A stretch of DNA of 64,000 bases from Hericium rajendrae (Eukaryota; Basidiomycota; Agaricomycetes; Russulales; Hericiaceae). Shown in pieces: positions 24,480 to 36,181 of this stretch (position 1 is the first letter of the stretch; each line of letters starts with the position of its first letter). Both the position numbers and the translations under genes were made by a program. The DNA is taken from positions 434,001 to 498,000 of the forward strand of contig CM065882.1 of assembly GCA_033439255.1 (NCBI GenBank), in the 5' to 3' direction. The notes beneath the pieces are model-generated. The model searched no databases, was not told the origin of the DNA, and saw nothing but the letters and a program-made list of their open reading frames with translations.

Positions 24480-24770
24480 GCCGTCCATGCTGAGACGTGT
24501 GATTCCTTGAAGAAGCTTTCTAGTTTCCAGCAGGCATCGAACGCTTTATGCGTCCAGTCTGTCGGGTTTGTGCTTAATAGTCAGGACTTCTTCGTGCAGA
24601 GCTTCAGCGTAAGAGGGTTTGGAGGCCAGGTGGTATATTGCGTGCAGGATTCATGACTGGAGGGATTGATCGTTAAACGTTGAGCTGCGTAGCGTGAAGA
24701 CGTTGGACCTATAGGCTATTGACGTGGCATGCACGGCGACGAAAGTGCAACTCAGAAGATGGTCGGCTAG
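24480..24770 (-). pseudogene. Cytochrome P450 fragment (CYP512-like)
   Basis: The minus strand holds two pieces of the P450 family seen at 9460 and 18336. LLSCTFVAVHATS (I-helix, about 24713-24765) comes first. Then about 24500-24650 gives LHAIYHLASKPSYAEA and WTHKAFDACWKLESFFKES. It is nearest to the truncated copy at 9460. One base is missing just after KES relative to that copy, which destroys the ExxR arginine and shifts the frame. No heme-binding part is present. Clearly non-functional. Confidence 0.65.
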
Positions 24771-25060
24771 ACTTCCTGTTTAAACACAGAACGACTTCCT
24801 TTTGTCTAAGGTCGTAACCAACTCGTAACGATAGTCACCCGAAGGCCGAGTAGTACATTACTCAACGTCAACCATCGTGCCTCGGGATGTGAAGATCTTG
24901 AAAAAGCGCATTCGGTGAAGCGTTCAGTGAGGTGATCGAGCTGTGATCGACATCCAGCTGATACCTAAAATGTGGAACAAATAGAAACCGAATCTTCCGC
25001 ACAATTTCCTCCGACTGCAAGTCGACGCCAACGATTCGCCACAAAAAGCCTATGCTGCTC

Positions 25061-26287
25061 TTAGCCTCCTACGTTCATACGATATAGATTCTCGATCGTC
25101 TTGTGGCGAGGGAAATGGTCTACTGGGACGAGATACTCCCATCCCCACATCTATTTAGCCGTCAGCGTCGGAACGCCATGATCACAGCATGGCTCAAAGG
25201 ACGACGCACCCAACTACGAGGAGGATCGAGCACCAACGCAATGCCTCTGTCGCTGCATACTTTCGCCAGGTCGACCAACATGTCCTGTTGATACGAAATC
25301 ATGTTCGTAGACCTGTCGGAGTCGCGGGGTGCTTGAGCGCAGGAATGTCACCACAAAGGGCTCAAATTGATTCCTATCCAAGCCTGTGTTTGCGATCCTG
25401 AGATGCTCAATGGTCTGTGGCAGCACAAGGGCCCTGGTCTCCGAGTTAACGTTTCTGTAGAAGAGGCCATCAAAGACCAGCTCCTCCAGCACGCTGCAGT
25501 GCTCGATGAGCTCATGCGAGGGAAAGAAATTGCATGATAACCTCAGTGAGCGCACATGTGGCGCATACTCCATCAGCGTATCACAAACGCCGTCTCCTTG
25601 AATTGAGAGGATACGAAGGCTGCCACGCTGCCCTGCTGGGATGGGAGGTAAGAACCAGCGGATGATTGACACCGGATATAAGTCCCAGTCGAAACCGCGC
25701 AACGAGAACTCGTAAAGCGAGAAATGGGGGCGGTCCGGCGGAAGCGGTGCCATGTTGTACGGTGACAGTGTGGTAGCGAGGAACTGGATGCTCGGCCAGA
25801 TGGCCATGAGCTGGTATAGAACACGCGATTCATCGATGCCAAAGGAGAACCTCAGTGCCCGGATGCTCCTTCGAAGTTCAACAAGCCGGGCTACCTCGAG
25901 CTCAGTTAACTCCAGTGTATCGGCATAGAGACAAAGCTCATAGAGATTGGGACAATATGAGAGCGCTGTGATGAAGTCCAGTTCAGGCCCCGGATGGGAA
26001 TGCAAGGCGATGGATCGAATGAAGGCTCCGAGTCCCCCCGAGCCAGGCAGGAATGAGATCCTCTTAACAGAATCTCGAGGGTTTATTCGCATCGTATTGA
26101 TCTTGAAGAATAGCAGCGTGCGGGCGAAGCGAGACCATTGTTTGCATACCGCAGCACAAGCGGACAACGTCTTGACATCGGCTTTGTGCTTGTCCGCGTG
26201 CAGATAATAAGTATTTTCTATGACCTTGATGACGAGTTCAAATGGGAGCGATGGAGCCATGATAGATGGCTGCGAACTGGATGACAT
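25061..26287 (-). pseudogene. F-box/LRR protein with a frameshift near the 3' end
   Basis: F-box protein, the substrate-recognition part of an SCF ubiquitin ligase in known families. It has the F-box start MAPSLPFELVIKVIENTYYL, then VKTLSACAAVCKQWSRFART and leucine-rich body segments such as LYELCLYADTLELTELEV, VLYQLMAIWPSIQFL and IIRWFLPPIPAGQRGSLRILS. After PRLRQV (about 25310) the reading frame no longer agrees with the paralogues. The expected continuation, MLVDLAKVCSDRGIALVL, is one frame away. The last exon after CTAAATAG, reading WEYLVPVDHFPRHKTIENLY and ending at 25061, is intact in that second frame. So a small indel separates two good halves. The gene may still make a protein with an altered end. 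The start is at 26287 or, by paralogy, at 26260. Confidence 0.75.
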
Positions 26288-27327
26288 GTGAGTATAGATA
26301 CCGCTGAACTCTGGATCAAGCCTTCCTACCTTCGCGTCTCCGAAACAATGCGAGGGCTAGGCTGGTGACCTCTCGCTCGACTTACAGTGAGGGATGAATC
26401 AGATATCGTATGAGGTGCGAGTAGTCAAATAAATGTGATGTTACTTCTAGACGATGTCGATTGAGCACTGTTCATCGGCTTTCTGGGAACTCGAGCTTGG
26501 TCCGAAAGTACTCAAAAACAACAGTAAGGACTTGATACCACGATAGATTGTAAACGGTCAACTTGCGCAATGCGGACAGTGTTGCGGACGCCTTTAAGGG
26601 ACTGCGTGGACTGTAGCAAGAGGCAAGGAAGGAGCCAGACATGAGCGCCTGCAGTCGTCCTGGGACCCATCACGGCCATTCCTCCTCGGCACCCAAGACG
26701 TGCATGACCAGCACTCGACTTTGCTTCTTTATATCAAACGTACGAATCACCGGAGCACCTTACACAGAAGGTCATTTCCAACTTGCAAGACAAAACCGCT
26801 CCAAGGCTTCACAAAACACCAGTCAACACCAGTCCGCATCCAACCGCTCCACCGATCCAAAGCGCTCGCATAACATGCAGAGAGACAGAGATATGTAGAG
26901 TCGAAAACAACGAACAGCGGCCCTACAAGAAGCAAATCGAAAACAACAAGCTAAAAACGAAAAACGAAAAACGAAACGAACGGACGCAATGACAAATCGA
27001 TAAGCGGGATTAGGCGAAGCAAGGTGCGATACAGTGCGCGGGATATGTAGGTAGTGTACGTATGCGTATAAGTATGTGGGCTATGGGTACGGTATGATGC
27101 CTTCACGACGGATGGGATGGGGGATGGGAGATGGGGGACGTGCGTGGATGGATGGGAATGGGTTAGTGCTGGGTCGAGAGTCGATGGGAATATGCACGAG
27201 GGTACCAGGGGGCATAGGCCGAGATTAGTAGGGACCAGATGGGAATGTCAGTGGAAAGACGAAGGTATGACATAGCATGGCAGAGGTAGACATAGTGGGA
27301 GAGCATATAGGTGAGGCAGAAGCGGCG
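26288..27327. other. Intergenic, low-complexity, no gene seen
   Basis: About 1 kb between the F-box gene start and the CDH1 stop. It contains an A-rich stretch (aaaacgaaaaacg repeats near 26950-26975) and a G-rich stretch (gggatggg repeats near 27115-27150). The right part should be the CDH1 3' UTR. No credible ORF. Confidence 0.4.
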
Positions 27328-29749
27328 TCATCGTATAAGCCGCCCATAATCGAGTCGGCTCTCCCGCTTCGCCTCTGGATGATCGCGCTTTGGGAACGCA
27401 TTCCAGAAGCGCAGCGTCTCGTCGCCGGCGCCTGTCACGATGGTCTCGCCTTCCGGGCTCATTGCGAGATAAAGCACACGGCTAGTGTGACCAGACAGCG
27501 ATGCCACCATATCGAGCGATGGATATCGCCATATGCAAATCTGGTTTTGCGCAGTTGTAGATGAGAAGCCGTGCGTCGACACCAGCTCGTGTGAGGTCAG
27601 AGACCATGTCAAATTGCAGACCTATGAACGATAAGTTGGATACTCAGGGTTGTCAGAAGATCATAAGAAAACGTACCTGACTCCCTGTATCCAATTCGCT
27701 CAGCATATTCCCATATTGCACGTTCCAGAATCGTATGTGCTTGTCCTGTGTCCCTCCACCAGTCGCCAAGATCCCCGGCACATGCGGATCCCAAGCAAGC
27801 GCCTTCACAGCCGCCGTATGCTCATGGAACTTCCAAAGCGGCATATCTCCCGTCTGTCCCTCCTCCCCAATTCCACTGGCACTAGAACTTGCCGTCCCAG
27901 ACCCGCCCGTAATCCTCCCCGGCCGTCTCGACCCTCTCAAATCCCAAATGCACACCTTATTGTCGTTCCCCCCGCTCGCCAGCATGCCCGAATGCACCCC
28001 TGCGTCCCCGTTCCATCTGAGCCCACAGACCTCCTGCCGGTGACCTGCGCTTTTCCGGAACGGCTTGTTGCCCGGCTCCCGCACGTCGCGGTAATGCACC
28101 ATCCGATCGCGCGAGCCCGACGTCAACACGTGTGCGTTCCACGCGAGTGCGCCGATGCGCTGTGCGTGCGCCTGCTGGTACGTGCGCTGGAGCTGCAGCG
28201 TCTGCGCGTCATAGATATGCAGCCGGCCGGCCTGCGTGCCGATGGCGAGCGTGGAGCCCTTCTGCACCCACGAGACGGAGGAGATCGAGTCGGTCGTACT
28301 GCTGAGGTCGCACAGCTTTGACACGGCGGCTGTATGCGCCTGCCAGAGGTATACGGACGACCCAAGCCCGACGCCAAGGACGTTCGTACTGGACCAATCG
28401 ACAAGATTGAGGTAGAAGTCGTCTGCGAGCTCGGGAGCGTCGAGGACGCGGTAGGGTGTTTTGCACACACTGCGGAGCTGCCGTCTGGGGCTCTCGAGGA
28501 TCTGCCGGCTCTCAGCGCGCACTGGGCTCATAGAATACGCTTCATCAGTGGGGGTGTCGAGGCGTCGTTTTGGCGTGGATGGCCCGGACGGAGAATGGTA
28601 TGCAAAGAGGCGTCGTCGATTGGGCGTTGTAGGTGCAACAATCGATGCTGACGCGGGCTGTCGTGTAGGGGATGGTGGTGGGTGTGGTGAAGGGGGCGTG
28701 ACTTCCGTATGAAGTATAGTATTGAACAAAGCATTGGCTTGTTCTAGAAGAGTAGGATGTCAGTCATGACGCTTAGAACAAAATCGGGAATAAAGGCAAG
28801 AATGAATTTTCAAACGGGCAGAGGTATTCAGGTCGTCACCAGGAAATCGAGCTGACAGAAGCGTGAACAGCGGGTGTCATGATAACGATGAAAATCAGAC
28901 CCAGAGATTCTCGACGGCCGTGGGAAAGCTGTGAAGCCGTGAATCCGGATGTCCGTTTCTCGTGCGGTTTCGATGGAAGATCGTGTCTGTGAGCCCTATG
29001 TCCGATCGTTATAGCTTCTCGAATGAGTCGGGCGTAAGACCGATGCCGCCAGGCTGCCTTGGTCTCGACTACCACGAAAACCCGTGCACGTCTCTTGATC
29101 CCGTCACTGTCGAGAAGCCAGAAAGCGACGGTTGCCCAGGCCAGCGAGCTACTACCGGGATCGCCGAAAGCAAGAATGCACTTTCTCCGAGACCAGACAG
29201 ATTTGCAAGCTATGCATGGGCACCGTCGTTGTGGAACGAATCGGAATGAAAGTCACGTGATGTCTGGACGATTGTCGCGCACGCCAGAGGACGCGGCAGT
29301 CGCCCAAACGATAGTGGTATCCAATGGTCACCCAGAGCTCTCAAAACCAGGCCGACGGAGACGTGGAATGCCCACTACGGGAGATTATAAGCACGCCACT
29401 CACCTGTTGCGGCATCGGACTCCGTAGGGATAATCCTGCTGCCCTTGGATGGGGTAGATGGCATCTCTTCCATGAGGTTGTACGATGTCCTCATGTCCCC
29501 CGTGTCTCTCGTGGGCACAAACCGGTCTCCATATTCCTTTTTGGATGAATGCGAGTGTGCCTCTGTAGGCGATTCAGGCCCGCCACTGTCGCTAGTGGAA
29601 GGACGCGAGTCGAGGGAGGGTGTCTGGGCCGGAGTGACACCAAAGATGTGGTTGATTCTGGGCCTATTGCGGCGCGGGCCCTCTTCGTCAGTATCTTGCT
29701 GCGTTTGTCGGAGGCGTTTCCCGAAAGGCGAGTTGTGGAGGCCTGACAT
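27328..29749 (-). CDS. CDH1: CDH1 / fizzy-related WD40 activator of the APC/C
   Basis: Substrate adaptor and activator of the anaphase-promoting complex in late mitosis and G1 (Cdh1, Fzr1, fission-yeast Ste9/Srw1). Exon 1 (29749-29404) carries the C-box [10 protein letters not shown] needed for APC/C binding. It joins in phase across a 660-base intron to [11 protein letters not shown] at 28743. The N-terminal part contains [10 protein letters not shown] and then [24 protein letters not shown], the signature entry to the WD40 propeller. Repeats follow: [64 protein letters not shown] and [12 protein letters not shown]. The chain ends in GRLIR, the Ile-Arg tail that docks to the TPR subunits. 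An extra Gly/Ser-rich insert ([15 protein letters not shown]) sits in one blade. It is divergent from the SPT7-like gene. Confidence 0.9.
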
Positions 29750-30344
29750 TGCGATGCGATTTGGATTGTGATTGAATTTGTGCTTGCTGGGGCGCTAGTC
29801 GTGCTGGTGTCTGTGAGATAGATGTCGAGAAAGAGTGTGAACAGGGTGTCGTCTACAGAGTCGAGGAAAGAGTAGTAGAGAGATCAGAGACCTAGCATAA
29901 ATACTGGAATGCCGGAGATACGGGAAGAAGGAGGAGGAGATGGTCGTCGTTCGGGTTCAACCTGCAAACTCGACGCGCCGCGACGCGGACTGGCTATTAT
30001 GTAAGACTCCCCCGGTGCCTGTAGGTGCCTGTCCACCTGCACTCCCTCACAACGCTACAAAAAAATGTGAATACTGGAGGGTCCTGGCATGAGCATTGTT
30101 CTGTGTGACTTGGCTGCCTAAAATACGGTAGAACAGCAGAGACCCGAGCTGAACGGGGGTGTGCTTTGTGCAGTGTGGAGATGTCCGAGCCGGCGGCAGT
30201 CGGCATATCGCGATCGTCCGGTCGGAGCTTGAATATGCTCCTTGTTCCGCTCACTCACAAGCTCATCCTCGGCTGCAGGGAGTATGAATGTGAGCACTTC
30301 TGCATCCCATCCATCACCACATTTCGCTCTCACTGACGCGCTCA
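29750..30344. promoter_or_regulatory. Shared intergenic region of divergent CDH1 and SPT7-like genes
   Basis: About 595 bases between the two start codons. No TATA box is evident for either gene; pyrimidine-rich stretches occur. It must contain both promoters. No ORF of interest. Confidence 0.45.
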
Positions 30345-33201
30345 ATGGTTAAGAACTTGCTGAGGTCCTTAGCCACAAGTCAAGTCAAGTCGTCGTTACC
30401 AGAATCCGAGCTCAAGTTACTACTTCAGACCGTCAATCAACAACGCGTGAGTCTACTGTACCTCGATATGATCCGTTCGTAGCAACTGACGTCTCGGAGC
30501 AGAAGCAGAACCACGATGCAAAGCTCTCGGAACCCTTCTACGATTCACTCGAAGACTTGCTGTACGACCTGCGCACAGTTACTCTCGTATGCTTCCGTGT
30601 GCTCCGAGCGCGTGGCGCGATGCTGATTCTATTGTTCAGGACAATCACGACGCAGAACCTTTCCTCAAGCCGGTCTCTAAGGTGGACGCACCGGACTATT
30701 ATGATGGTATGTTAATCATGCGTGAATGTTCAAGCCACCTCTGAACATGTTGCAGTCATCGCAAACCCCATGGATCTGCAGACTATGCTCAAGAAAGTGA
30801 AGCAGAAGCAGTACAAGTCTAAGAAGGAGTTCAAGGATGACCTTGACCTCATATGGTCAAACTGTTTCCAGTACAATGCTGCCGAGGTACGTCGCCCTAG
30901 TTCTGATTTACGCGCCGCTACATCTCTCGCCGCAGAACCATCCCCTCCGCCCATGCGCCACCCGTCTGAAGGCCAAAGCAGAGAGACTGCTGAAGCATAT
31001 CACCGACCGTAAAGAACGTGCTGATCCGCACATCCCTTCCGACCTGTCTATCACTATTCGTCGACCGCCTGCCAAGCTTAACGGCATAAATGGCCATGTC
31101 CACCCCATCTCTCCTCCTATACCCCCCAGACCAGTGAACAACAATACCTTCAAGCGCCCGCCTTCCTTTACCCCGCCCGTATCTACTATTCCGTCGCAAC
31201 GACGCGATCTCCCATTCGCCGAATTGCCGGCGATCGTTCGTACCCCTGAGGGTATGGCAGCGTTCAGAGAATTGGAACAAGGTCTCGACGCTGTCATGTT
31301 ATCTCCGCAGACATGCGATCCCAGCACCTCGACATTTGTGCAGGAGAAGCTACGCGAGCTTGCTGGCGTAGCCGACCTTCCCTCTGATGCAGACAGCAGC
31401 CCCGAGCCAGTAGACGGTGCCACCGGCGATAAGCGCAAGCTGTAGGTGCTTTGCTTCTTCTATCATCGTACATACAGCTTACCCTTTTGCAGAAACGGAG
31501 TATCCATCCAGCGCCCGCGGAAACGTGCCCGCATATCCCCTACCTCCGCCCCGTCTGAGCCTATAGAACTCTGGTGGCTCGCTCAGCAATCCGACACCCT
31601 CCTCGCCAACAGCCTCCCCCCTCTCCCCTCCCTCCCGTCCTCCTCCGCCTCCGCCTCCGCCTCCCCATCATCATTGCCGTCCCCGCCCGCCCCGCCCCAC
31701 CGCCCCTCCAAGCGCAGGAAGAAGCCCCCGAAGGCGCCGCCGCGCCCGAACTCCCTCCTCGGCATGATGAACTCGAACATCCGCACGCTGCGCCGCGTGC
31801 GCCGCACGAATGCCAAGTTCGCCGCGCTCAACGCGAACATGGCCACGCAGACCGCGGGCATGGACGACGCGACGGCGGAGGGCGGCAGCGGGCGCATCGG
31901 CGCGGTGGACACGCCGCTGATGGACGTCGACGAGCCGAAGGAGGAGGCGGAGCTCGACGAGCGGCCGTGGCATCTTCGTGGGGCGGGGCCGGACGCGGGG
32001 CTGGATGTCGGGGAGAGGGCGGCGGATCAGTGCATGCACTGGATGAACCAGAAGGTATTGGAACACAGTGGGTTTCAAGGTGGGTGTCTTTGTCGAATTG
32101 CTGGAAGCATGCGTGATTGATTGGGCATATAGGATCATCCAAGGCGGCACTTGATGTGCTGTCGGGCATTACGTCTGAGTATCTTATGAACGTTGGGAGG
32201 ACGTTCCGATTTTATATTGATAAGTATTCTCATTCCATGACACCCGAGGTGAGTACTCTTTAGCTTAGGCCGCTTCTCACTAACGCTCATATATACAATT
32301 CTAGGAAATTATTCTACATACCTTATTTGAGAGCGGCACAACGCGTGTGCAGGAGCTGGAGCGATATGTGAAGGATGATGTCGTCCGACATGGCAACCGG
32401 ATGCTCGATCTCGAAAAGAAGATCGTCAACGCATATCAGGAGCTCACGTCCACCGAGGCTGTGGACGACGACGCACTGTTCAACGAAGAGGACGAGGAGG
32501 AAGATAGCGCATTTGTCATGTGCGTGGTCGTCTATCTTTACGTTTGCATTTGCGGTTTTTCTGACAATTCTCGTGTAGGGGCCAATTCACGGAGGACATC
32601 GGCGAGGATTTCCTTGGTCTCAAGGAGCTTGGAATCGCGGCGGAGCTCGGCCTGTCCAGCCTATCCGTCCCGAAGAAGCTCCTCAAGGGCAAGAAGGGAG
32701 GCCTAAAGAGTGCTGCCGCTGCGTACGTTGTCTCTGTCACATCATTCACTCAAATCTTACTAACTCACTCTCCCCAGCGCGAAACCGACAGAACCCCCAC
32801 CCCCGTACCCCCCGCCCCCGCCCTTCATCCCTCTGGACTCGACCAACGCAGACGACCAGATCGGCCTCCTCAAGCCCTACTACCACCAACGCCTCGCCGC
32901 CCTCCCCACCACCTACCCGCCCCCCGCCCCCGCCCCGCCCCTCCCCGACGACCCGCCCAACCCCGCGCAGTCAAAGGTCGGCCCGCTCGGGCAGGTCCTC
33001 CGCACGAACCCGGCCGCCGCGCCGACGAAGAAGAAGCCGAAGGGCGCGGCTGCGCCGGTGATGAGCCCCGCGGCGGAGAGCGAGCGCGCGGCGTCGCCGA
33101 AGAAGAAGGCGCCCGCGGGCGCGGGCACGGGCAAGAAGCGCGGGCGGCCGCCTGCGCAGCCGCAGGCGCCGTTCCCGCCGGTTGTGCTTGCGAGTGCGTG
33201 A
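30345..33201 (+). CDS. SPT7: SPT7-like SAGA subunit: bromodomain plus histone fold
   Basis: Structural subunit of the SAGA histone acetyltransferase complex in the nucleus. The start is MVKNLLRSLATSQVK. A bromodomain runs over small exons: VDAPDYYD, VIANPMDLQTMLKKVKQKQY, FKDDLDLIWSNCFQYNA and NHPLRPCATRLKAKAERLLK. A long proline/serine-rich linker follows, with basic RPRKRARIS and SKRRKKPPKAPPRP stretches and MMNSNIRTLRRVRRTNAKF. The histone fold then reads KAALDVLSGITSEYLMNVGR and RFYIDKY, then EEIILHTLFESGTTRVQELE. An acidic segment and the SPT7-type region FTEDIGEDFLGLKELGIAAELG come after it. The C-terminus is proline-rich and lysine-rich (GKKRGRPP). At least nine exons with good splice sites. 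Order bromodomain, linker, histone fold fits Spt7 better than other bromodomain proteins. Confidence 0.8.
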
Positions 33202-33669
33202 GGGTGAGGGGGGGCGTTTGGGGATTTTGTTTAAGTTATTGCCTGTGCCGAAGGCGTTTTGCTTTGTTGATCGGTGCTGTATTATAATTGAGTTTTTGAT
33301 GTGCAAGTTTGAGAATGCTTGGATTCTGGATGCGGATTCTGGCCTGCGGGTTGAGAGCTGAACGGGGATTTATCGACGTGATTCGGTTGTGTGTAGGAAC
33401 GCTAGCGCTGAGCGCTACTAGGCAGTTAAGTTACTTAGGCGCTCGATCAGGTCTGTCTCCCTATTACTGTAGAGCTTTCCAAGTTCGACTCAATCTCCGT
33501 AGCTGTCTCCTTATTCTTTGTCCCTAGGGAATCGCATCGCAGTCTGATTGTTCGCGTAGGAGGATCAGGATCTGCAGCCTTGAATTCAGCGGTATGCCTA
33601 CAAATCGATGAGGCTGATTAGCAACGACCGTACTCATACTAGTATTTCGTTACTTCGCAGTCATCTATC
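33202..33669. other. Intergenic, no gene seen
   Basis: About 470 bases holding the 3' UTR of the SPT7-like gene and the upstream region of the next F-box copy. No ORF with features. Confidence 0.4.
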
Positions 33670-34814
33670 ATGGCACCATCTCTCCCTTCTGAAATCGTCG
33701 CCAAGATTATAGAAAACACCTATCATCTCCAGATGGACCCTCCCAAAGTCGACATCGAGACGCTGTCCGCTTGTGCCGCGGTATGCAAACGGTGGTGCAG
33801 CTTCACCCGTGGTCTATTGTTCTTCAAGATCAACACGGCGCGACAAGACCAGAGTACTAAGCTTCCTCAGAAAGTTCCCTCTATTGGCTGGTTCAGGAGG
33901 GCTGGGTACCTGCATTCGATCCCTTGATCTACTTGCCCATTCGGGGACGTCCGAACTGGACTTCATCACGGCACTCTCATATTGCCCCAACCTCTATGAG
34001 CTCCGTCTCCTTGCCCTCGGCGATGATCCAGGATTGTCAGATCTCGAAGTGATCCGACTCAAGGCTCTGCGCCTGAAGATCCGGGCCCTGTCGCTCACTC
34101 TCCATGACATACCGAGGCAGTTATCCCTGTTATGTCAGCTCATGGCCATCTGGCCGAGCATCCAGTTCCTCACAATACACACCTACCGCTTGTTCCCGGA
34201 GCCAATCATGCGCTGGCTCTTGCCACCCATCCCAGCAGGGCAGAAGAGTAGCCTCCGCATCCTCTCTTTTACAACAGAGGCAGACCAGGATCTTAGTGCG
34301 CTTATGGAATATATGCCTCATGTGCGCTCACTAAGGATCCAGTTGCATCATCCCCTTCCACAAGGCTTTCTCGAGCGCTGCAGTGCATTGCAGGAGCTCG
34401 TCCTTGACATATCTGATGACACGGGAGACCTCGGCCTCGAGGCTCTTGTTCCGCCAGCGACCATCGAGCATCTCAGGATTCTCGGACTGCACAGCACCGA
34501 AGTCGAGCTCTTTGCGATGGCGCTCATGCGCTCCAAGCTTTCGCGGCTCCGGCGAGTCTCGGTCAATGCATATACGGCGGCTCCATCTAAGTTCGACTCA
34601 TACGTCGACCTGTCGAAAGTGTGCAGCGACAGAGGCGTTGCTTTGGTGGCCGGTTCGCGGGCTGCTTGGGTGCGTCGTCCTTTGAGCTAGCATGGTCGCG
34701 TGGTCGACTCTGACGGCCAAATAGACATGGACGTCAGAATATCCTGTTCCGGTGGACCATTTCCCTCGTGAACGGACGATTGAGAATTTATATCGCATGA
34801 ATACAAGTGGCTAG
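33670..34814 (+). pseudogene. F-box/LRR protein with a frameshift after the F-box
   Basis: Closest to the intact copy at 36182. The F-box part MAPSLPSEIVAKIIENTYHL and IETLSACAAVCKRWCSFTRG runs to FFKINTA in one frame. The continuation GSGGLGTCIRSLDLLAHSGT is in another frame, so a small indel lies around 33840-33890. No pair of splice sites there would give an intron of credible size. From there the body is open: LYELRLLALGDD, LLCQLMAIWPSIQFL, PIMRWLLPPIPAGQKSSLRI, MPHVRSLRIQLHHPLPQGF and VDLSKVCSDRGVALVAGS, up to AAW at 34669. The GTGCGT...AAATAG intron then joins TWTSEYPVPVDHFPRERTIE and NLYRMNTSG, ending at 34814. It may be a recent pseudogene or a sequencing indel. Confidence 0.75.
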
Positions 34815-34904
34815 AGATGGCCTTATCTTTTCGTATAACAAGATTCCACGTTGGGTTAAAAGGGGGAAGTCTGGCTTATATCGCGGGTTTCCACTAGCAA
34901 GTTA

Positions 34905-35335
34905 GCTCGGTTGAAATGTGAAAGAGGCGCACTTGAGGAACTTGTCTTCGATGGCATCTATGATGCCATCGCGCATGACTCTGCCACCAGGGCCCTTGCG
35001 CTGCTGCAGACCATTGAGCATCCCAGGTACATATCTGGATCCAACCCAAATATTATGCGACGACAATCGTACAATCAGTTCTTCCGCGACTCCGGCAGGT
35101 CTTGACTGTCGGCCAGAGCGCGCGTCCAGAACTGAACAATCTTGTGGATCTGGCGAAGAAGTGCGGCAACATAAGTGTTCCACTGGTACTCGACCTTCAT
35201 GATCTTGGGGTGTCGGCCTCTACACTAGGGGGCTATGCATGTTCTGACTTTTGATTGACACGTAGACATTGAGCGAGGGATATCCCGTTCCGGTGGACCG
35301 TTTCCCTCGTGATAGTCAAGAATCTACCAATACGC
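34905..35335 (+). pseudogene. F-box/LRR C-terminal fragment
   Basis: Begins with GALEELVFDGIYDAIAHD and LALLQTIEH, which match LEELVFDG...LPQTIEHL of the copy at 25061. After a frame change it gives LNNLVDLAKKCGNISVPLVL. A degraded last exon follows the acceptor near 35262, LSEGYPVPVDRFPRDSQE, truncated before TIENLY. Only the last third of the gene is present. It is remnant DNA between two longer copies. Confidence 0.65.
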
Positions 35336-35464
35336 ACACCGAAGGCTGTATAAGGTATTTTTTGCATGGTCAGCGTACGTCGGTTCGTCGACTGAAGGAG
35401 CATGCATCTCGTTCCGAAGCGCCAACCGGCATGCGACTGACCTTAGATTCTAGATTCTGATATG

Positions 35465-35885
35465 GATGCTTCGATACCCAGCGGCACATTTGCCAAATCG
35501 CCCAAATCGCCCAAATCGTCAACACGGTGCACACAACGTTCCAGAACACGACAGCTGGCCGGTGGACCTGAATCTGACGCCTCTATGGATCATGATGGAC
35601 CGCCTCGTGGCGGTTTCGGCGGCTGGTATATATTGTCCATATCGTATCCATGCCCATCCATGCCCTCGTCTTCCTGCACCCACAAGCATTGCATCCATAC
35701 CCCAACGCAATCCACTTTGATAACGCACCGCGCCGTCACTCCTCTGCTTTCTGGGACTTGCACCTTGAGCAAGGCATCGTCGGTATCGACCCTCAAGAAA
35801 TCCTTATCTTCGTATCAGACCATCTAGACACTTATCGCCCATCTCTGGGAATCGCGCAACCGAAGCGCAGCACTTTCCTAGTGTA
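35465..35885 (+). repeat. Duplicated block upstream of an F-box gene (copy 1)
   Basis: This stretch has a diverged partner at 54041-54350 on the minus strand. Shared features are a short NRxNRxNR-coding tandem repeat (cccaaatcg units near 35490-35518), a translated MDxLVxxxAAGI segment, and the segment LHLEQGIVGIDPQEILI. Neither copy has one continuous frame over the whole block, so it may be an old gene exon set or a non-coding element. Both copies stand about 300 bases upstream of an F-box start codon in the same orientation. Confidence 0.55.
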
Positions 35886-36181
35886 TTGAGTCAGTCCGCG
35901 TGATGACCTACGACCGCAATGTACATACTAAGATTCATCCCTTCGTTTGTCTAGGAGATTGATCCATCGCCACCTTGCAACCACGAGCATCTTTGGCAGC
36001 CTGGCAGATTGTCAGTGACAAATCACCAGCTTCGTCTCGTGCATTTCTACTCTCAGTCCCACCATATCATTCGTCCGAAGGTGCTAAGGTTGGCAGGTTT
36101 GGCTAAGGTCTGTCTATGGATCGAGCTGACAGACCTACGTCTGGTGCCTATAGCTATATCATTAGCTCGTATTTGTCCATC

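Noticed and set aside
24438-24656. Plus-strand ORF with LSSFQQASNALCVQ, also seen antisense at 9768-10019
   Set aside because: The shared peptide is the reverse complement of the P450 segment around KAFDACWKLD; it reflects the P450 duplication, not a new protein.
28836-29250. ORFs inside the large CDH1 intron
   Set aside because: No WD40 or other domain, no matching splice phases; the exon 1 to exon 2 join is already in phase without them.
35466-35885. A coding gene at 35460-35890
   Set aside because: Overlapping ORFs in three frames with similar length, none spanning the region conserved with 54041-54350; stops occur in the partner copy.
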